A stretch of 36,357 bases of DNA from an uncultured Bacteroidia bacterium. Its GTDB lineage: Bacteria; Bacteroidota; Bacteroidia; Bacteroidales; UBA932. A program made the translations under genes and the position numbers. The notes beneath the pieces are model-generated. The model did no database searches, was not told the origin of the DNA, and saw only the letters and a program-made list of their open reading frames with translations. The DNA is taken from contig CACZKE010000031.1 of the NCBI GenBank assembly GCA_902781705.1, positions 1 through 36,357 of the forward strand, written 5' to 3'. Below, in pieces: positions 7,660 to 16,997 of this stretch (positions are counted from its first letter, which is position 1; each line of letters starts with the position of its first letter).

Positions 7660-8592
7660 ATGGGTATTTTCGACAAGGGACTCGGGAAGACGAACCTGAA
7701 CTTCTTCCAGAAGCTGGGACGGGCCATCGTGGGCAAGTCCAAGGTGGACGATGACGTGCTGGATGCGCTGGAGGAGGCTTTGCTGTCCTCCGACATGGGC
7801 GTGGACACCACCCTGAAGGTCATCGAGAACCTGGAGGACCGGGTGGAACGGGACAAGTACGTGTCCATGGACGAACTCGTGGACCTCATCCGCGACGAGA
7901 TCGGAAAACTCCTGAATGTCGATGGCGACGACGCTCCCGTGCAGCCCTTCGATTTCTCGAAGAAGCCCTATGTCGTGCTCGTGGTGGGCGTGAACGGGGT
8001 GGGGAAGACCACCACCATCGGTAAACTCGCGTCGATGCTCACCGCGCAAGGCAAGAAAGTCGTGATCGGCGCTGCCGACACTTTCCGCGCTGCGGCCGTG
8101 GAGCAACTCACCATCTGGGCGGAGCGCGCCGGGGTGGACATCGTCAAGCAGGCGATGGGCTCCGACCCCGCTTCCGTGGCCTTCGACACCGTGAAGTCCG
8201 CCGTCGCGAAGGGGGCCGACGTGGTCCTGATCGACACGGCCGGCCGTTTGCACAACCGCATCGACCTCATGAATGAACTCACGAAGATCCGGAACGTCAT
8301 CCGCCGGGTGGTTCCCGACGGGCCGCATGAGGTGCTCCTCGTACTGGACGGCTCCACCGGCCAGAACGCCTTCGTCCAGGCGAAGGAGTTCTCCAAGGCG
8401 ACCGACGTCACGGCCCTCGCCGTCACCAAACTGGACGGCAGCGCCAAGGGCGGCGTCGTGGTCGGCATCGTGGACCAGTTCCGTTTCCCGATCAAGTTTC
8501 TGGGCATCGGGGAGGGAATTGATGACCTGAAGGTGTTTGACAAGAAGGAATACGTGAATTCGCTGTTTAAGAAAGACGATATAGAGAAATAG
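7660..8592 (+). CDS. ftsY: Signal recognition particle receptor FtsY
   Basis: A 310-residue SRP-type GTPase that docks SRP-bound ribosomes at the membrane. It shows an N domain (helical, 1-90) and the G domain: G1 GVNGVGKT at 110-117, DTFRAAAVEQL, G3 DTAGR, G4 TKLDGSAKGG and the closing GIGEGIDDLKVF. The acidic A domain of E. coli FtsY is lacking, as in many short homologues. It has its own promoter box, and pheT follows after 37 nt that are mostly a dispersed repeat. Confidence 0.97.
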   Translation: MGIFDKGLGKTNLNFFQKLGRAIVGKSKVDDDVLDALEEALLSSDMGVDTTLKVIENLEDRVERDKYVSMDELVDLIRDEIGKLLNVDGDDAPVQPFDFSKKPYVVLVVGVNGVGKTTTIGKLASMLTAQGKKVVIGAADTFRAAAVEQLTIWAERAGVDIVKQAMGSDPASVAFDTVKSAVAKGADVVLIDTAGRLHNRIDLMNELTKIRNVIRRVVPDGPHEVLLVLDGSTGQNAFVQAKEFSKATDVTALAVTKLDGSAKGGVVVGIVDQFRFPIKFLGIGEGIDDLKVFDKKEYVNSLFKKDDIEK

Positions 8593-8618
8593 ATTTCTCG
8601 ACTTCGCTCGAAATGACA
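8591..8618. repeat. 28-nt dispersed repeat, copy 2
   Basis: Identical to 4891-4918 and in the same orientation. Its first base pair overlaps the ftsY stop codon (TAG, 8590-8592). It fills most of the ftsY-pheT spacer. Confidence 0.8.
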
Positions 8619-8629
8619 AATGATAGATT

Positions 8630-11074
8630 ATGAAAGTTTCTTACAACTGGCTCAAAGAGTATCTGGAGTGTGACCTGACCGCCGAGCAGGTGGCCGAGGC
8701 GATGACCTCGATCGGAATCGAGGTGGACAGCGTGGAGATGGAGGAAGAGATTCCCGGCGGACTCGCCGGCGTGGTGGTGGCGGAGGTCCTGACCTGCGTC
8801 GAGCATCCGGATTCCGACCATCTGCACATCACGACCGTGAATGACGGCTCCCCGGAGCCCGTGACCGTCGTGTGCGGCGCCCCGAACGTGGCGGCCGGGC
8901 AGAAGGTCCTCTTCGCCCGCATCGGCACCGTGCTGCCGGGCGATTTCAAGATCAAAAAGAGCAAGATCCGCGGCGTGGAGTCCTTCGGCATGATCTGCGC
9001 GCAGGACGAACTGGGCATCGGCACCGACCATGCCGGTATCATGGTCCTGGAACCGGAAGCCGTCGTGGGCACGCCTGCGAAGGAGTATCTCCACCTCAAG
9101 GAGGAGTCCGTCATCGAGTATGAGATCACGGCGAACCGCATCGACGCGGCCTCCCACATCGGTGTGGCCCGCGACCTGTACGCCTACCTGAAGTCCCGCG
9201 ACCTCCCTTGCGCCTTGCACCTTCCTTCCGTGGACGCGTTCCAGGAAGGCGAAGGCGAGTCCATGCCCGTCGAGGTTCTGGACACCGACTGCGCCCCGCG
9301 CTACACCGGCATTACGGTGAAGGGCGTGAAGGTGGCCCCGTCCCCGGAGTGGTTGCAGAAGAAACTGCTCTCCATCGGCCTGCGTCCGATCAACAACGTG
9401 GTGGACATCTCCAACTTCATCCTCTTCGAGACCGGCCAGCCGCTCCATACCTTCGACGCCGACAAGATCCGCGGCGGCAAGGTCATCGTGCGCCGGGCGG
9501 CCCAGGACGAGCCCATCGTCACCCTGGACGGCATCACCCGCAAACTGGATGCGACCGACATGGTCATTGCCGATGCCGAGGGTCCCATGTGCATCGCCGG
9601 CGTGTTCGGCGGTGACGATTCCGGCGTGACCGAGGCGACCGTGAACGTCTTCATCGAAGGCGCCTACTTCGATCCGGCTTCCGTCCGCAAGACCGCCAAG
9701 CGCCAGCAGCTTTCCACCGACGCTTCCTTCCGCTTCGAGCGTGGTGCGGACCCGGAGTGCGCCCTGTACGCCGCCAAACGGGCCGCCCTGCTTATCCTGG
9801 AACTCGCCGGCGGCGAGATTGTCGGCAAGGTGCAGGAAGTGTATCCGAATCCCATCGGCCGCAAGCAGATCGATCTGGACTATGACCGGATCGAGGCCTT
9901 CATCGGCAAGAAGATCGGTCACGATACGATCGTCAAGATCCTGGAAGCCCTGAACTATCAGTTCCTGGAGAAGCGGGAGCACGGCGCCCTCGTCGCCGCC
10001 CCGACCTACATGGTGGACGTGTACCGCGAGTGCGACGTCGTGGAGGAGGTCCTCCGCATCTACGGCTACGACAACATCGAGTTCCCGGACAATCTCCGGA
10101 TGAGCGTGAACGCCACCCCGACCCCGGAACCGGAAGCCATCCGCAACGGCATTTCCAATTTCCTCGCGGCCAACGGCTTCACCGAGACCATGAACAACTC
10201 CCTCACCAAGGAGGACTACTATACCAAACTCACCACCTTCCCGGCCGAGCGCTGCGTCCATATCGTGAATCCGCTGAGCCAGGACCTGAACGTGATGCGC
10301 CAGACCCTCATCCTGAACGGCCTGGAGGTCATCGCCTACAACATCAACCGGCAGGTCACCGCCATGAAGACCTTCGAGTACGGCTCTGTCTATCAGCGCC
10401 TTCCGGAGAAGGACGGCACCAAACTGGAAGGTTATGAGGAGCATCAGAACTTCGCCCTCTTCATCTCCGGAACGCCGGCCAAGTCCTGGCGCACCCCGGC
10501 CAGCAAGGGCGACTTCTTCCAACTCAAGGGCTATGTGGACCTCCTGCTGAAGCGTTTCCGCATCGATCCGGCCACCCTCCAGACCGCTGCCGCGCCGACG
10601 GACATCTTCGCCGAGGGCATCGTCTATTGCCTCCCGGGCAAGGAGCCGCAGGTGCTTGCTACCCTGGGCACCATCAACCCGGTGCTGGCCAAGCGTTTCG
10701 GCATCAAGCAGTCCGTCTTCGCCGCAGAGATCAACTGGCAGGTCCTCTTCAAACTCGTGAAGCGCGACAAGTTCTCCTTCACGGAACTGCCCAAGTTCCC
10801 GGAGGTCCGCCGCGACCTGGCCGTCCTCCTGGACGAGTCCGTCGCTTACGGCGACCTGCGCAAGAGCGCTTTCCGCAGCGCGAAGAAACTTCTCAAGAGC
10901 GTTACGCTCTTTGATGTGTACCGCGGGGAGAACATCCTCCTCGGAAAGAAGCAGTATGCCCTGAACTTCGTCCTCCAGGATCCGGAGCGCACCCTCACGG
11001 ATGCCGAGGTGGAGAAGACCATGGAGAAGATCCTTTCCGGCTTCCAGAACGAGTTCGGCGCCATTCTCCGGTAA
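8630..11074 (+). CDS. pheT: Phenylalanine--tRNA ligase, beta subunit
   Basis: An 814-residue beta chain of the (alpha-beta)2 PheRS. Domains in order: N-terminal B1 (MKVSYNWLKEYL), an EMAP-type OB-fold tRNA-binding domain (about 42-150), B3/B4 editing domain (about 200-375; RPINNVVDISNFI, STDASFRFERG), B5 (about 400-470), the catalytic-like module (EVLRIYGYDNIEF and on), and the C-terminal FDX-ACB anticodon-binding domain (about 720-814). Length matches the family. The alpha-subunit gene is not in the window, so pheS is elsewhere, common in Bacteroidetes. The stop codon shares its last base with the next gene's ATG. Confidence 0.97.
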   Translation: MKVSYNWLKEYLECDLTAEQVAEAMTSIGIEVDSVEMEEEIPGGLAGVVVAEVLTCVEHPDSDHLHITTVNDGSPEPVTVVCGAPNVAAGQKVLFARIGTVLPGDFKIKKSKIRGVESFGMICAQDELGIGTDHAGIMVLEPEAVVGTPAKEYLHLKEESVIEYEITANRIDAASHIGVARDLYAYLKSRDLPCALHLPSVDAFQEGEGESMPVEVLDTDCAPRYTGITVKGVKVAPSPEWLQKKLLSIGLRPINNVVDISNFILFETGQPLHTFDADKIRGGKVIVRRAAQDEPIVTLDGITRKLDATDMVIADAEGPMCIAGVFGGDDSGVTEATVNVFIEGAYFDPASVRKTAKRQQLSTDASFRFERGADPECALYAAKRAALLILELAGGEIVGKVQEVYPNPIGRKQIDLDYDRIEAFIGKKIGHDTIVKILEALNYQFLEKREHGALVAAPTYMVDVYRECDVVEEVLRIYGYDNIEFPDNLRMSVNATPTPEPEAIRNGISNFLAANGFTETMNNSLTKEDYYTKLTTFPAERCVHIVNPLSQDLNVMRQTLILNGLEVIAYNINRQVTAMKTFEYGSVYQRLPEKDGTKLEGYEEHQNFALFISGTPAKSWRTPASKGDFFQLKGYVDLLLKRFRIDPATLQTAAAPTDIFAEGIVYCLPGKEPQVLATLGTINPVLAKRFGIKQSVFAAEINWQVLFKLVKRDKFSFTELPKFPEVRRDLAVLLDESVAYGDLRKSAFRSAKKLLKSVTLFDVYRGENILLGKKQYALNFVLQDPERTLTDAEVEKTMEKILSGFQNEFGAILR

Positions 11075-11784
11075 TGCGGAAGGTCCTGCATATCGTGGTT
11101 TTGCTTGCGGTCGTGGCAGTTTCCTGCCGCGGCCCGCGGGTGATTCCGAAGGATGACCTGACGGACATCTACTACGATATGTTCCTGTTGGACCAGCAGG
11201 TCCGGGAAGACCCCGAGTTGCGGAAGCAGGCCGACACCACCCTCGTCTATGAAGCCGTCTTCAACAAGTACGGCTATGACACGGACGATTACCTGCTTAC
11301 CCTCAACCAATACCTGAAAGACCCGGAAAGGTTCGCCCGGGTACTGGAAGACGTGTCCAAGCGTTTCCAGGACCAGGTCGCCGGCCTGGACAAGGAAATC
11401 GAGCGGCTGGACCGCCTGGCCGGCCTCCTGCGGGTGAAGCAGGCGCCCATCGACTCCATCCTCTCCATCTTCGGACGGGATTCCGTGTACGTGGGTCTGC
11501 CGCGGGTGGTGCGGGATTCTTCCCGCTACGGGGCGCTGTTCCGCCTGACGGAGATCCGTCCGGACACCTTGATGGTTCCGGCCGATTCCGTGAAGACCGA
11601 TTCCCTGAAGGTCGATACGGTCGCCGTGGAGTTGCCGGAGAAACTGGAGCCCGCGAAGGACCTGCCGAAGCCATCGACGGGAACCGTCCTGCCGCCGGAG
11701 CGCCGCCGTCCGCCCCGGGAGATCCGGGAGGAGGTCCTGGAGGAAGTGGAAGAAGTGGCGGTGGAAGAAGTGAAAGACCGATGA
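11074..11784 (+). CDS. DUF4296 lipoprotein
   Basis: A 236-residue protein with a signal peptide and lipobox ending in Cys18 (VAVSC). Residues 24-110 fit the DUF4296 domain (VIPKDDLTDIYYDMFLLDQQ and a tyrosine-rich NKYGYDTDDY). A helical stretch (105-140) follows, then a low-complexity tail rich in Pro, Arg, Glu and Val. It should be anchored in the envelope by its lipidated cysteine. Function is unknown. It overlaps pheT by one base (TAATG) and the next gene by four (ATGA), so translation is coupled. Confidence 0.8.
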   Translation: MRKVLHIVVLLAVVAVSCRGPRVIPKDDLTDIYYDMFLLDQQVREDPELRKQADTTLVYEAVFNKYGYDTDDYLLTLNQYLKDPERFARVLEDVSKRFQDQVAGLDKEIERLDRLAGLLRVKQAPIDSILSIFGRDSVYVGLPRVVRDSSRYGALFRLTEIRPDTLMVPADSVKTDSLKVDTVAVELPEKLEPAKDLPKPSTGTVLPPERRRPPREIREEVLEEVEEVAVEEVKDR

Positions 11785-12962
11785 AAAGGATTGCCGCGAA
11801 ATATGTGTATCCGCTCACCTCGACGGAACCGCTCGTAAATGGTTTCGTGGAGGTGGAAGAGGATGGAACCGTCGTCCGGACAGGGATTTGCGAAGATCCC
11901 GCAAAGGAGTCCGTCTTCCTGGACGGCGCCCTTGTTCCGGGCTTTGTCAATGCCCACTGCCACGTGGAACTTTCCTATATGAAGGGACTTTTCCGGAAGG
12001 GGACGGGCATGGCCGGTTTCATCGACCAGATCAACGAACTCCGGGACACCAAGTCCCTGGAACAGAAGGTCTCCGACCTGACGCAGGCGATGGATTCCCT
12101 TTGGGAGCAGGGCGTGGTGGCGATGGCCGACATCTCCAACTGCGATGATTCCTTCGCCGTGAAAGCCCGCCATCCGATGTACACCCGCACTTTCCTGGAG
12201 GTCTTTGGGACCGAACCGGAGGATTGCGGGGCCGTCATGGAAGGCGTCCGCAAACTGAAGGCCGTGGCCGACGGTTTCGGCATCGACGCCGCCCCGACGC
12301 CGCACGCCTGTTATACGATGAGCCCGGAACTCGTCACCGCTGTGAGCGTGGAGGGCCTGAAATCCGGCTTCCTGTCCTTCCACAGCGAAGAGACGGAAGA
12401 AGAGGAGGAGATGCTCAAGTACGGCTCCGGAAAGATGTGGGAGAACCGCATCAAAGCCGGGATGAGCGTCCCGCCCGTAACGGGGAAGTCCTCCCTCCTG
12501 TATTTCATCGACCGGCTCCTGCAGGGCCATCCGGCTCCCTTCGACGAGCATATCCTGCTGGTTCACGAATGCTGCATGGACCAGGAAGGGATCGATGCGG
12601 TGAAAGCCGTGATGAACCATCCGTTCGTGGCGGTTTGCCCGCTGTCGAACCTGTTTATACATAATGCGTTGCCTCCCATCGACCTGATGCGCCGGAACGG
12701 GCTCAAGGTGTGTGTGGGCACGGATTCCCTCTCGTCCAATGACGACCTCCGGATCGTGGACGAACTCTTCTGCCTCCAGCGGAATTTCCCGGAAGTCCCG
12801 CTCGGAGAACTCTTTACCTGGGCGTCCCGGAACGGGGCCGAATTCCTGTCCAAGCCGGAGTTCGGAACCCTCGAGGCCGGTAAGAAGCCCGGGCTTGTCC
12901 TGGTCGATCACCTGGATGCGGAAGGCCGCCTGACCGCTTCCAGCAAATCCCACCGCCTATGA
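11781..12962 (+). CDS. Amidohydrolase family protein (TRZ/ATZ, aminofutalosine-deaminase-like)
   Basis: A 393-residue metal-dependent hydrolase. The metal-binding HCH lies at 59-61 (PGFVNAHCH), with further ligands in SFHSEE, LVHECC and the aspartate of GTDSLSSN. These fit the TRZ/ATZ/MtaD branch, which deaminates nucleoside-like or aminated substrates. Relatives include aminodeoxyfutalosine deaminase of the alternative menaquinone route; nothing here decides the substrate. The start overlaps DUF4296 by 4 nt and the stop overlaps the radical SAM gene by 4 nt. Confidence 0.85.
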   Translation: MKRIAAKYVYPLTSTEPLVNGFVEVEEDGTVVRTGICEDPAKESVFLDGALVPGFVNAHCHVELSYMKGLFRKGTGMAGFIDQINELRDTKSLEQKVSDLTQAMDSLWEQGVVAMADISNCDDSFAVKARHPMYTRTFLEVFGTEPEDCGAVMEGVRKLKAVADGFGIDAAPTPHACYTMSPELVTAVSVEGLKSGFLSFHSEETEEEEEMLKYGSGKMWENRIKAGMSVPPVTGKSSLLYFIDRLLQGHPAPFDEHILLVHECCMDQEGIDAVKAVMNHPFVAVCPLSNLFIHNALPPIDLMRRNGLKVCVGTDSLSSNDDLRIVDELFCLQRNFPEVPLGELFTWASRNGAEFLSKPEFGTLEAGKKPGLVLVDHLDAEGRLTASSKSHRL

Positions 12963-13708
12963 TGCGGGAAACCACCGTATTCGGGCCCATCTTATCGCGG
13001 AGGCTCGGCTCTTCCCTCGGCATCAACCTGTTGCCGCAGGAAGGGAAACTGTGCAACTTCGACTGCATCTACTGCGAATGCGGCTGGAATGCCGACGGCC
13101 GGGGCGACCGGGCCATCCCGAAGGCGGCCGATGTGCGGAAAGCATTGACAGAGAAACTGGAAGCCTGCGCCGCAGCGGGAACGCCCATCGACTCCATCAC
13201 TTTCAGCGGCGACGGGGAACCCACGCTCAATCCGGATTTCCCCGAGATCATCGACCTCACGCTGGAACTGCGGGACAGGTATTATCCGGCGGCGAAGGTG
13301 TCGGTCCTTTCCAATGCGACGAAGACCTGGCGCGAAGGCGTGTTCCAGGCCCTCCGGAAGGTCGACAACCCCATCCTCAAGTTGGATGCGCCCACGGATG
13401 AAGCCGCGGCCCTCATCAATCATCCGGTAGGGGATTACCACGTGGCCGACATCGTCCGGGACCTCCTCCGGTTCGAAGGGAATTTCGTCCTGCAGACGAT
13501 GTTCCTCAAGGGGGACGGCTTCGAAACGGCGGACTGGGTGGACGGCTGGATGGACATCGTCCGGCAACTGCGTCCCCGGGAGGTGATGGTCTATACCATC
13601 GACCGGGAAACCCCGATGAAGGGGCTTCGGAAATATACGGTGGAGGAAATGCGCAATCTGGTGCAACCTCTTATCGACGAAGGATTTACGATTCAAATCA
13701 AAGGATAG
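12959..13708 (+). CDS. Radical SAM protein, COG0731-like
   Basis: A 249-residue radical SAM enzyme. The 4Fe-4S cluster ligands are Cys32, Cys36 and Cys39 in the CNFDCIYC motif, followed by the SAM-binding FSGDGEPTLNP segment. The fold is nearly complete with no extra C-terminal cluster domain, like the short proteins related to wybutosine-type radical SAM enzymes that are widespread and uncharacterised in anaerobes. The substrate is unknown. It is translationally coupled to the amidohydrolase, so a shared pathway is possible. deoC follows after 6 nt. Confidence 0.85.
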   Translation: MMRETTVFGPILSRRLGSSLGINLLPQEGKLCNFDCIYCECGWNADGRGDRAIPKAADVRKALTEKLEACAAAGTPIDSITFSGDGEPTLNPDFPEIIDLTLELRDRYYPAAKVSVLSNATKTWREGVFQALRKVDNPILKLDAPTDEAAALINHPVGDYHVADIVRDLLRFEGNFVLQTMFLKGDGFETADWVDGWMDIVRQLRPREVMVYTIDRETPMKGLRKYTVEEMRNLVQPLIDEGFTIQIKG

Positions 13709-13714
13709 TACGAT

Positions 13715-14608
13715 ATGGCTGAATTATTCAAAAAGTATGGCTATGCGCCCGACAAGGAGGCGATTGCCCGTCACCTGCAACTGATTGCCTCCGGATTGGA
13801 GCAGGTCGTTTCGGACGAGGTCCTGAAGGAGTGCTTCTCCATCATGGACCTGACCACGCTGAGTTCCAAGGACACGCCGGCCTCGGTGGCGAAACTGGTG
13901 GACAAGGTGAACGCCTTTGCGGCCGCCCATCCGGATTTCCCGCTGCCCGCCTCGGTGTGCGTGTACCCGAACTTCGCGCCGGTCGTGCGCGAGCGCCGCT
14001 GCACGCCTGCGGTCCATGTGACCACGGTCGCCGGCTGTTTCCCTACCTCCCAGAGTTTCCTCGAAGTGAAACTGCAGGAGATCGAGATGGCCGTCCGCGC
14101 CGGAGCCGACGAGATTGACATCGTCCTCGCCCTCAATTCCTTCCTGGCAGGGGATTACGAGAAGGCCGGAGCCGAGATCGCCGCCAGCCGCGCCTGCATC
14201 GACAAGGTGGCTGCCGAACTGGGCCGTCCCGTCGTCCTGAAAGTGATCCTGGAGACCGGTTTCCTCGTGACGCCGGAACTCATTGCCGACGCTTCCTTCC
14301 TGGCGATGGAGAACGGGGCCGATTTCATCAAGACGTCCACCGGCAAGGTGGAGGTGAACGCCACGCCCATGGCCGCCTATGTGATGTGCGAGTGCATTAG
14401 GAAGTACTATGAGCAGACGGGGAAGAAGGTGGGCTTCAAGGCCGCCGGCGGCATTTCTTCCGCCATGGACGCCGTTTGCTACTACTCCATCGTCGCCACG
14501 CTCCTCGGGAAAGAGTGGCTGAACAAGGGGCTGTTCCGCTTCGGTGTGAGCCGCCTGGCGAACCAACTGCTCTCCGCCATCGAGAAGAAAACGGTGACGT
14601 TCTTCTAG
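13715..14608 (+). CDS. deoC: Deoxyribose-phosphate aldolase
   Basis: A 297-residue class I aldolase that splits 2-deoxyribose 5-phosphate into glyceraldehyde 3-phosphate and acetaldehyde. The Schiff-base lysine is Lys206 in FIKTSTGK, the proton-relay lysine Lys242 in GFKAAGG, and an aspartate lies in EIDIVL. It is about 40 residues longer than the E. coli enzyme, mainly from an N-terminal helical extension, as in many Bacteroidetes homologues. It closes the pheT-to-deoC unit. Confidence 0.95.
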   Translation: MAELFKKYGYAPDKEAIARHLQLIASGLEQVVSDEVLKECFSIMDLTTLSSKDTPASVAKLVDKVNAFAAAHPDFPLPASVCVYPNFAPVVRERRCTPAVHVTTVAGCFPTSQSFLEVKLQEIEMAVRAGADEIDIVLALNSFLAGDYEKAGAEIAASRACIDKVAAELGRPVVLKVILETGFLVTPELIADASFLAMENGADFIKTSTGKVEVNATPMAAYVMCECIRKYYEQTGKKVGFKAAGGISSAMDAVCYYSIVATLLGKEWLNKGLFRFGVSRLANQLLSAIEKKTVTFF

Positions 14609-14741
14609 TTTTTCCGGATATCCGTCTAAACGTTTTTTCGGAAAAACGGCCCTGGAGGGCCCTGTGGGGCCGCTCTCAGGAGGAAAATTCGGAAAATAAC
14701 CGTAAAAGTCGCTTTTCGGGGCGCCTGAACCGGATGAAAAA

Positions 14742-14767
14742 CGGCCTTGCACTGCGGTGCAGGGCCG
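14742..14767 (+). terminator. Hairpin downstream of deoC
   Basis: An 11-bp stem (14742-14752 with 14757-14767, one G-U) around a TGCG loop, with a short T-containing tail (CTTTCGCATTT). Two weaker hairpins precede it (14631-14648 and 14647-14672). Together they make the 236-bp gap after deoC a likely termination zone. Confidence 0.55.
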
Positions 14768-14844
14768 CTTTCGCATTTAAACGGTTACATTTTTTTTAAG
14801 ACGGCTAAGATCGGCAGTTTTGCAACCGAGAAAAGAATTGTGCT

Positions 14845-16449
14845 ATGCGAAACTGCGCGAAATGGTTGTTGTTGTTGCTGGCCATGCCCATGGCCTGCCA
14901 GCGGGGAGAGTTACCGGATCCGACCGGACGCCGGGTGGATCCGGGCGCCCTCTCCCATGGAATGATCGAACTCGGGGAACAGTTGGAGGATCCCTATTCG
15001 GTGGAGAACATGCGGGAGGCCCTCGCCGCGCTTTACCCCACCCGGGCCGGAGAAATCCCGGTGTCCACGACGGACCTGTATGTGCGTTTCCTCCCCGTGG
15101 ACGAGGATCAGTATGCCCGTCTGCTGGCGCTGGACTTGCAACTGACGGATCATCCCGTGGATTACCGGATTGTCCGGGAAGGGGACTATTACCACGATCC
15201 GGAAGTGGCGGAGGATGCGATTACCTGGCAGTATGCCGTGGTTCCGCAAAATTTCACCTTCCCGTCGGGGATTCGGTATGAGATTCTGGATGAATGCTTT
15301 ATCTCGGAGCATGACCCGGTGACGCGTGCGGATGCCGGTATCGACTGGGATGCCGTGGAACGGGAGGCCTACGCCCGTACGGGGAATGCCGACCTGTTCC
15401 CGGAAACCCGGGACGGGGAGGAAGGGGAACCGTCCGGTCCCGTTTTCCCGAGCGGCCGCATTACGGTGGAGGATCCGGATGCCTTCGGCGGAAAGCCGTA
15501 CGGGCTTTCCGGCGTGATGGTGTGTTGCAACAGTTTCGTGAAGTTCGCCACGGCCTATACGGACCGGGACGGCTATTACCAGTTGCCTAAGAAATACACT
15601 GCCACACCGCGTTACCGGCTGGTGTTCAAGAACTCGGCGGGTTTCTCCATCGGCCTGAACCTCATCCTGGTACCGGCCTCCGTCTCCACGCTGGGGAAGG
15701 GACCTGCCTCGGGCGTGGATGCCCATATCGACGCATCCTCGGACGGGGCCCTCTTCCGCCGGGCGGCCGTGAACAACGCGGCGTACGACTATATTGCCCG
15801 CTGCGCCGCGTCAGACCTGGATATCAAGGAACCGCCGAAGGACCTCCGGATCTGGATCTTCAAAGACCTCAAGTGCAGCAGCAGCGCGATGCTCCACCAC
15901 GGAGCGTTCGTGGACAGCAACGACCTGGTCCAGCGGTATCTGGGCGGTTATGTGTCCCTCCTGAAAGCCTTCCTGCCGGACATCACCATCGGAGCAGGAG
16001 GCGGGGAAGCGGAGTTCGTGGACCTGTATTCCTCCACGATGCATGAGATGGCCCATGCGAGCCATTATGCGCAGGTGGGGAATGCCTGGTGGAACCCGTA
16101 CATCACCTATATCCTCCGTTCCTATGTGACCGAGGGGCGGGAGGCTTACGGGAGCGGAACGGCGGAGGATGCCGGCTACTGCGAGATCGGGGAGATGTGG
16201 GGCTACTTCATGGAGAGTGTCCTGTTCCAGGACCGTTACGGTGGGGACATCCCTACGTTCGGAACCTCGTTCTGGTTCTATCCGCAGATTTTCCGCTACC
16301 TGTACGAGCGGGGCATGACCTGCGCCCAGATTTTCCGGGCCCTCAAATCCAATGTCACCTCGCGGGACGACCTCCTGGACTCCCTTGTCGAACTATATCC
16401 TGAGCGGGAAAGTACGCTCGCCCAGGTCTTTAGCCGTTACAGCCGATGA
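14845..16449 (+). CDS. Surface lipoprotein with HExxH metallopeptidase motif
   Basis: A 534-residue protein with a lipoprotein signal peptide ending at Cys18 (PMAC). Around residues 205-260 there is a carboxypeptidase-regulatory-like beta domain (GVMVCCNSF, TDRDGYYQLP). The C-terminal half carries HEMAHASH with HExxH at 400-404, and acidic residues in YCEIGEMWGYF (Glu447 and Glu450) at the spacing of a gluzincin third ligand. This suggests a zinc peptidase on the cell surface, but I cannot name the family. It overlaps the DUF3575 gene by 4 nt and leads a unit that ends in a FimB/Mfa2-like anchor, so a role in fimbria processing or surface turnover is possible. Confidence 0.7.
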   Translation: MRNCAKWLLLLLAMPMACQRGELPDPTGRRVDPGALSHGMIELGEQLEDPYSVENMREALAALYPTRAGEIPVSTTDLYVRFLPVDEDQYARLLALDLQLTDHPVDYRIVREGDYYHDPEVAEDAITWQYAVVPQNFTFPSGIRYEILDECFISEHDPVTRADAGIDWDAVEREAYARTGNADLFPETRDGEEGEPSGPVFPSGRITVEDPDAFGGKPYGLSGVMVCCNSFVKFATAYTDRDGYYQLPKKYTATPRYRLVFKNSAGFSIGLNLILVPASVSTLGKGPASGVDAHIDASSDGALFRRAAVNNAAYDYIARCAASDLDIKEPPKDLRIWIFKDLKCSSSAMLHHGAFVDSNDLVQRYLGGYVSLLKAFLPDITIGAGGGEAEFVDLYSSTMHEMAHASHYAQVGNAWWNPYITYILRSYVTEGREAYGSGTAEDAGYCEIGEMWGYFMESVLFQDRYGGDIPTFGTSFWFYPQIFRYLYERGMTCAQIFRALKSNVTSRDDLLDSLVELYPERESTLAQVFSRYSR

Positions 16450-16997
16450 AAAGAACCCTGATGATCCTGGCCGCGCTCCTGGTGGGATGCGCCGCCTCCG
16501 CCCAGCGCTTCTCCGTTGCGACCAATGTGCTGGACTATGCCGATTTCGGCACCTTGAATGTCGAGGGGGACGTCGCCGTCGCCCGCCAGTGGACCCTGGT
16601 CGCCGGGGCCAAATACAATCCTTTCCTGTACAAGGCCGATACGCCCGAGCCGCTCTCGGCCCGGCAGCAACTGTACGCCGCGGGTGTACGGTATTGGCCC
16701 TGGCATGTTTTCTCGGGCTGGTGGCTCGGGGGAAAGGTCCAGTATCAGGAATACAACCGGGGAGGGATCCGTTCGGCCGAGACGGACGAAGGGGACAGAT
16801 ACGGGGCGGGTCTCTCCGCCGGTTTCTCCTATATGCTTCATCCGCACGTGAACGTATCCCTGGGTGCCGGGGTCTGGGCCGGTTTCGAACGCTACACGAC
16901 CTATTCGTGCCCAGTATGCGGCATGACGGAAGGATCAGGGGAACGGACGTTCATCCTCCCGAGCGACCTGATGGTATCCCTGTCCTATGTGTTCTGA
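16446..16997 (+). CDS. DUF3575 outer-membrane protein
   Basis: A 183-residue protein with a Sec signal peptide (cleavage after CAASAQ) and alternating beta strands ending in LMVSLSYVF, a beta-barrel-like C-terminus. It fits DUF3575, a family commonly encoded with type V pilus (FimA/Mfa1) anchor genes in Bacteroidales. Function is unproven; an outer-membrane partner of the fimbrial anchor is the natural guess. It overlaps both neighbours. Confidence 0.8.
   Translation: MKRTLMILAALLVGCAASAQRFSVATNVLDYADFGTLNVEGDVAVARQWTLVAGAKYNPFLYKADTPEPLSARQQLYAAGVRYWPWHVFSGWWLGGKVQYQEYNRGGIRSAETDEGDRYGAGLSAGFSYMLHPHVNVSLGAGVWAGFERYTTYSCPVCGMTEGSGERTFILPSDLMVSLSYVF

Noticed and set aside
2577-10522. Long minus-strand frames opposite thrS (2577-4253) and pheT (8567-10522)
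   Set aside because: Both lie wholly over genes with clear motifs and show biased His/Gly/Asp/Leu composition with no domains.
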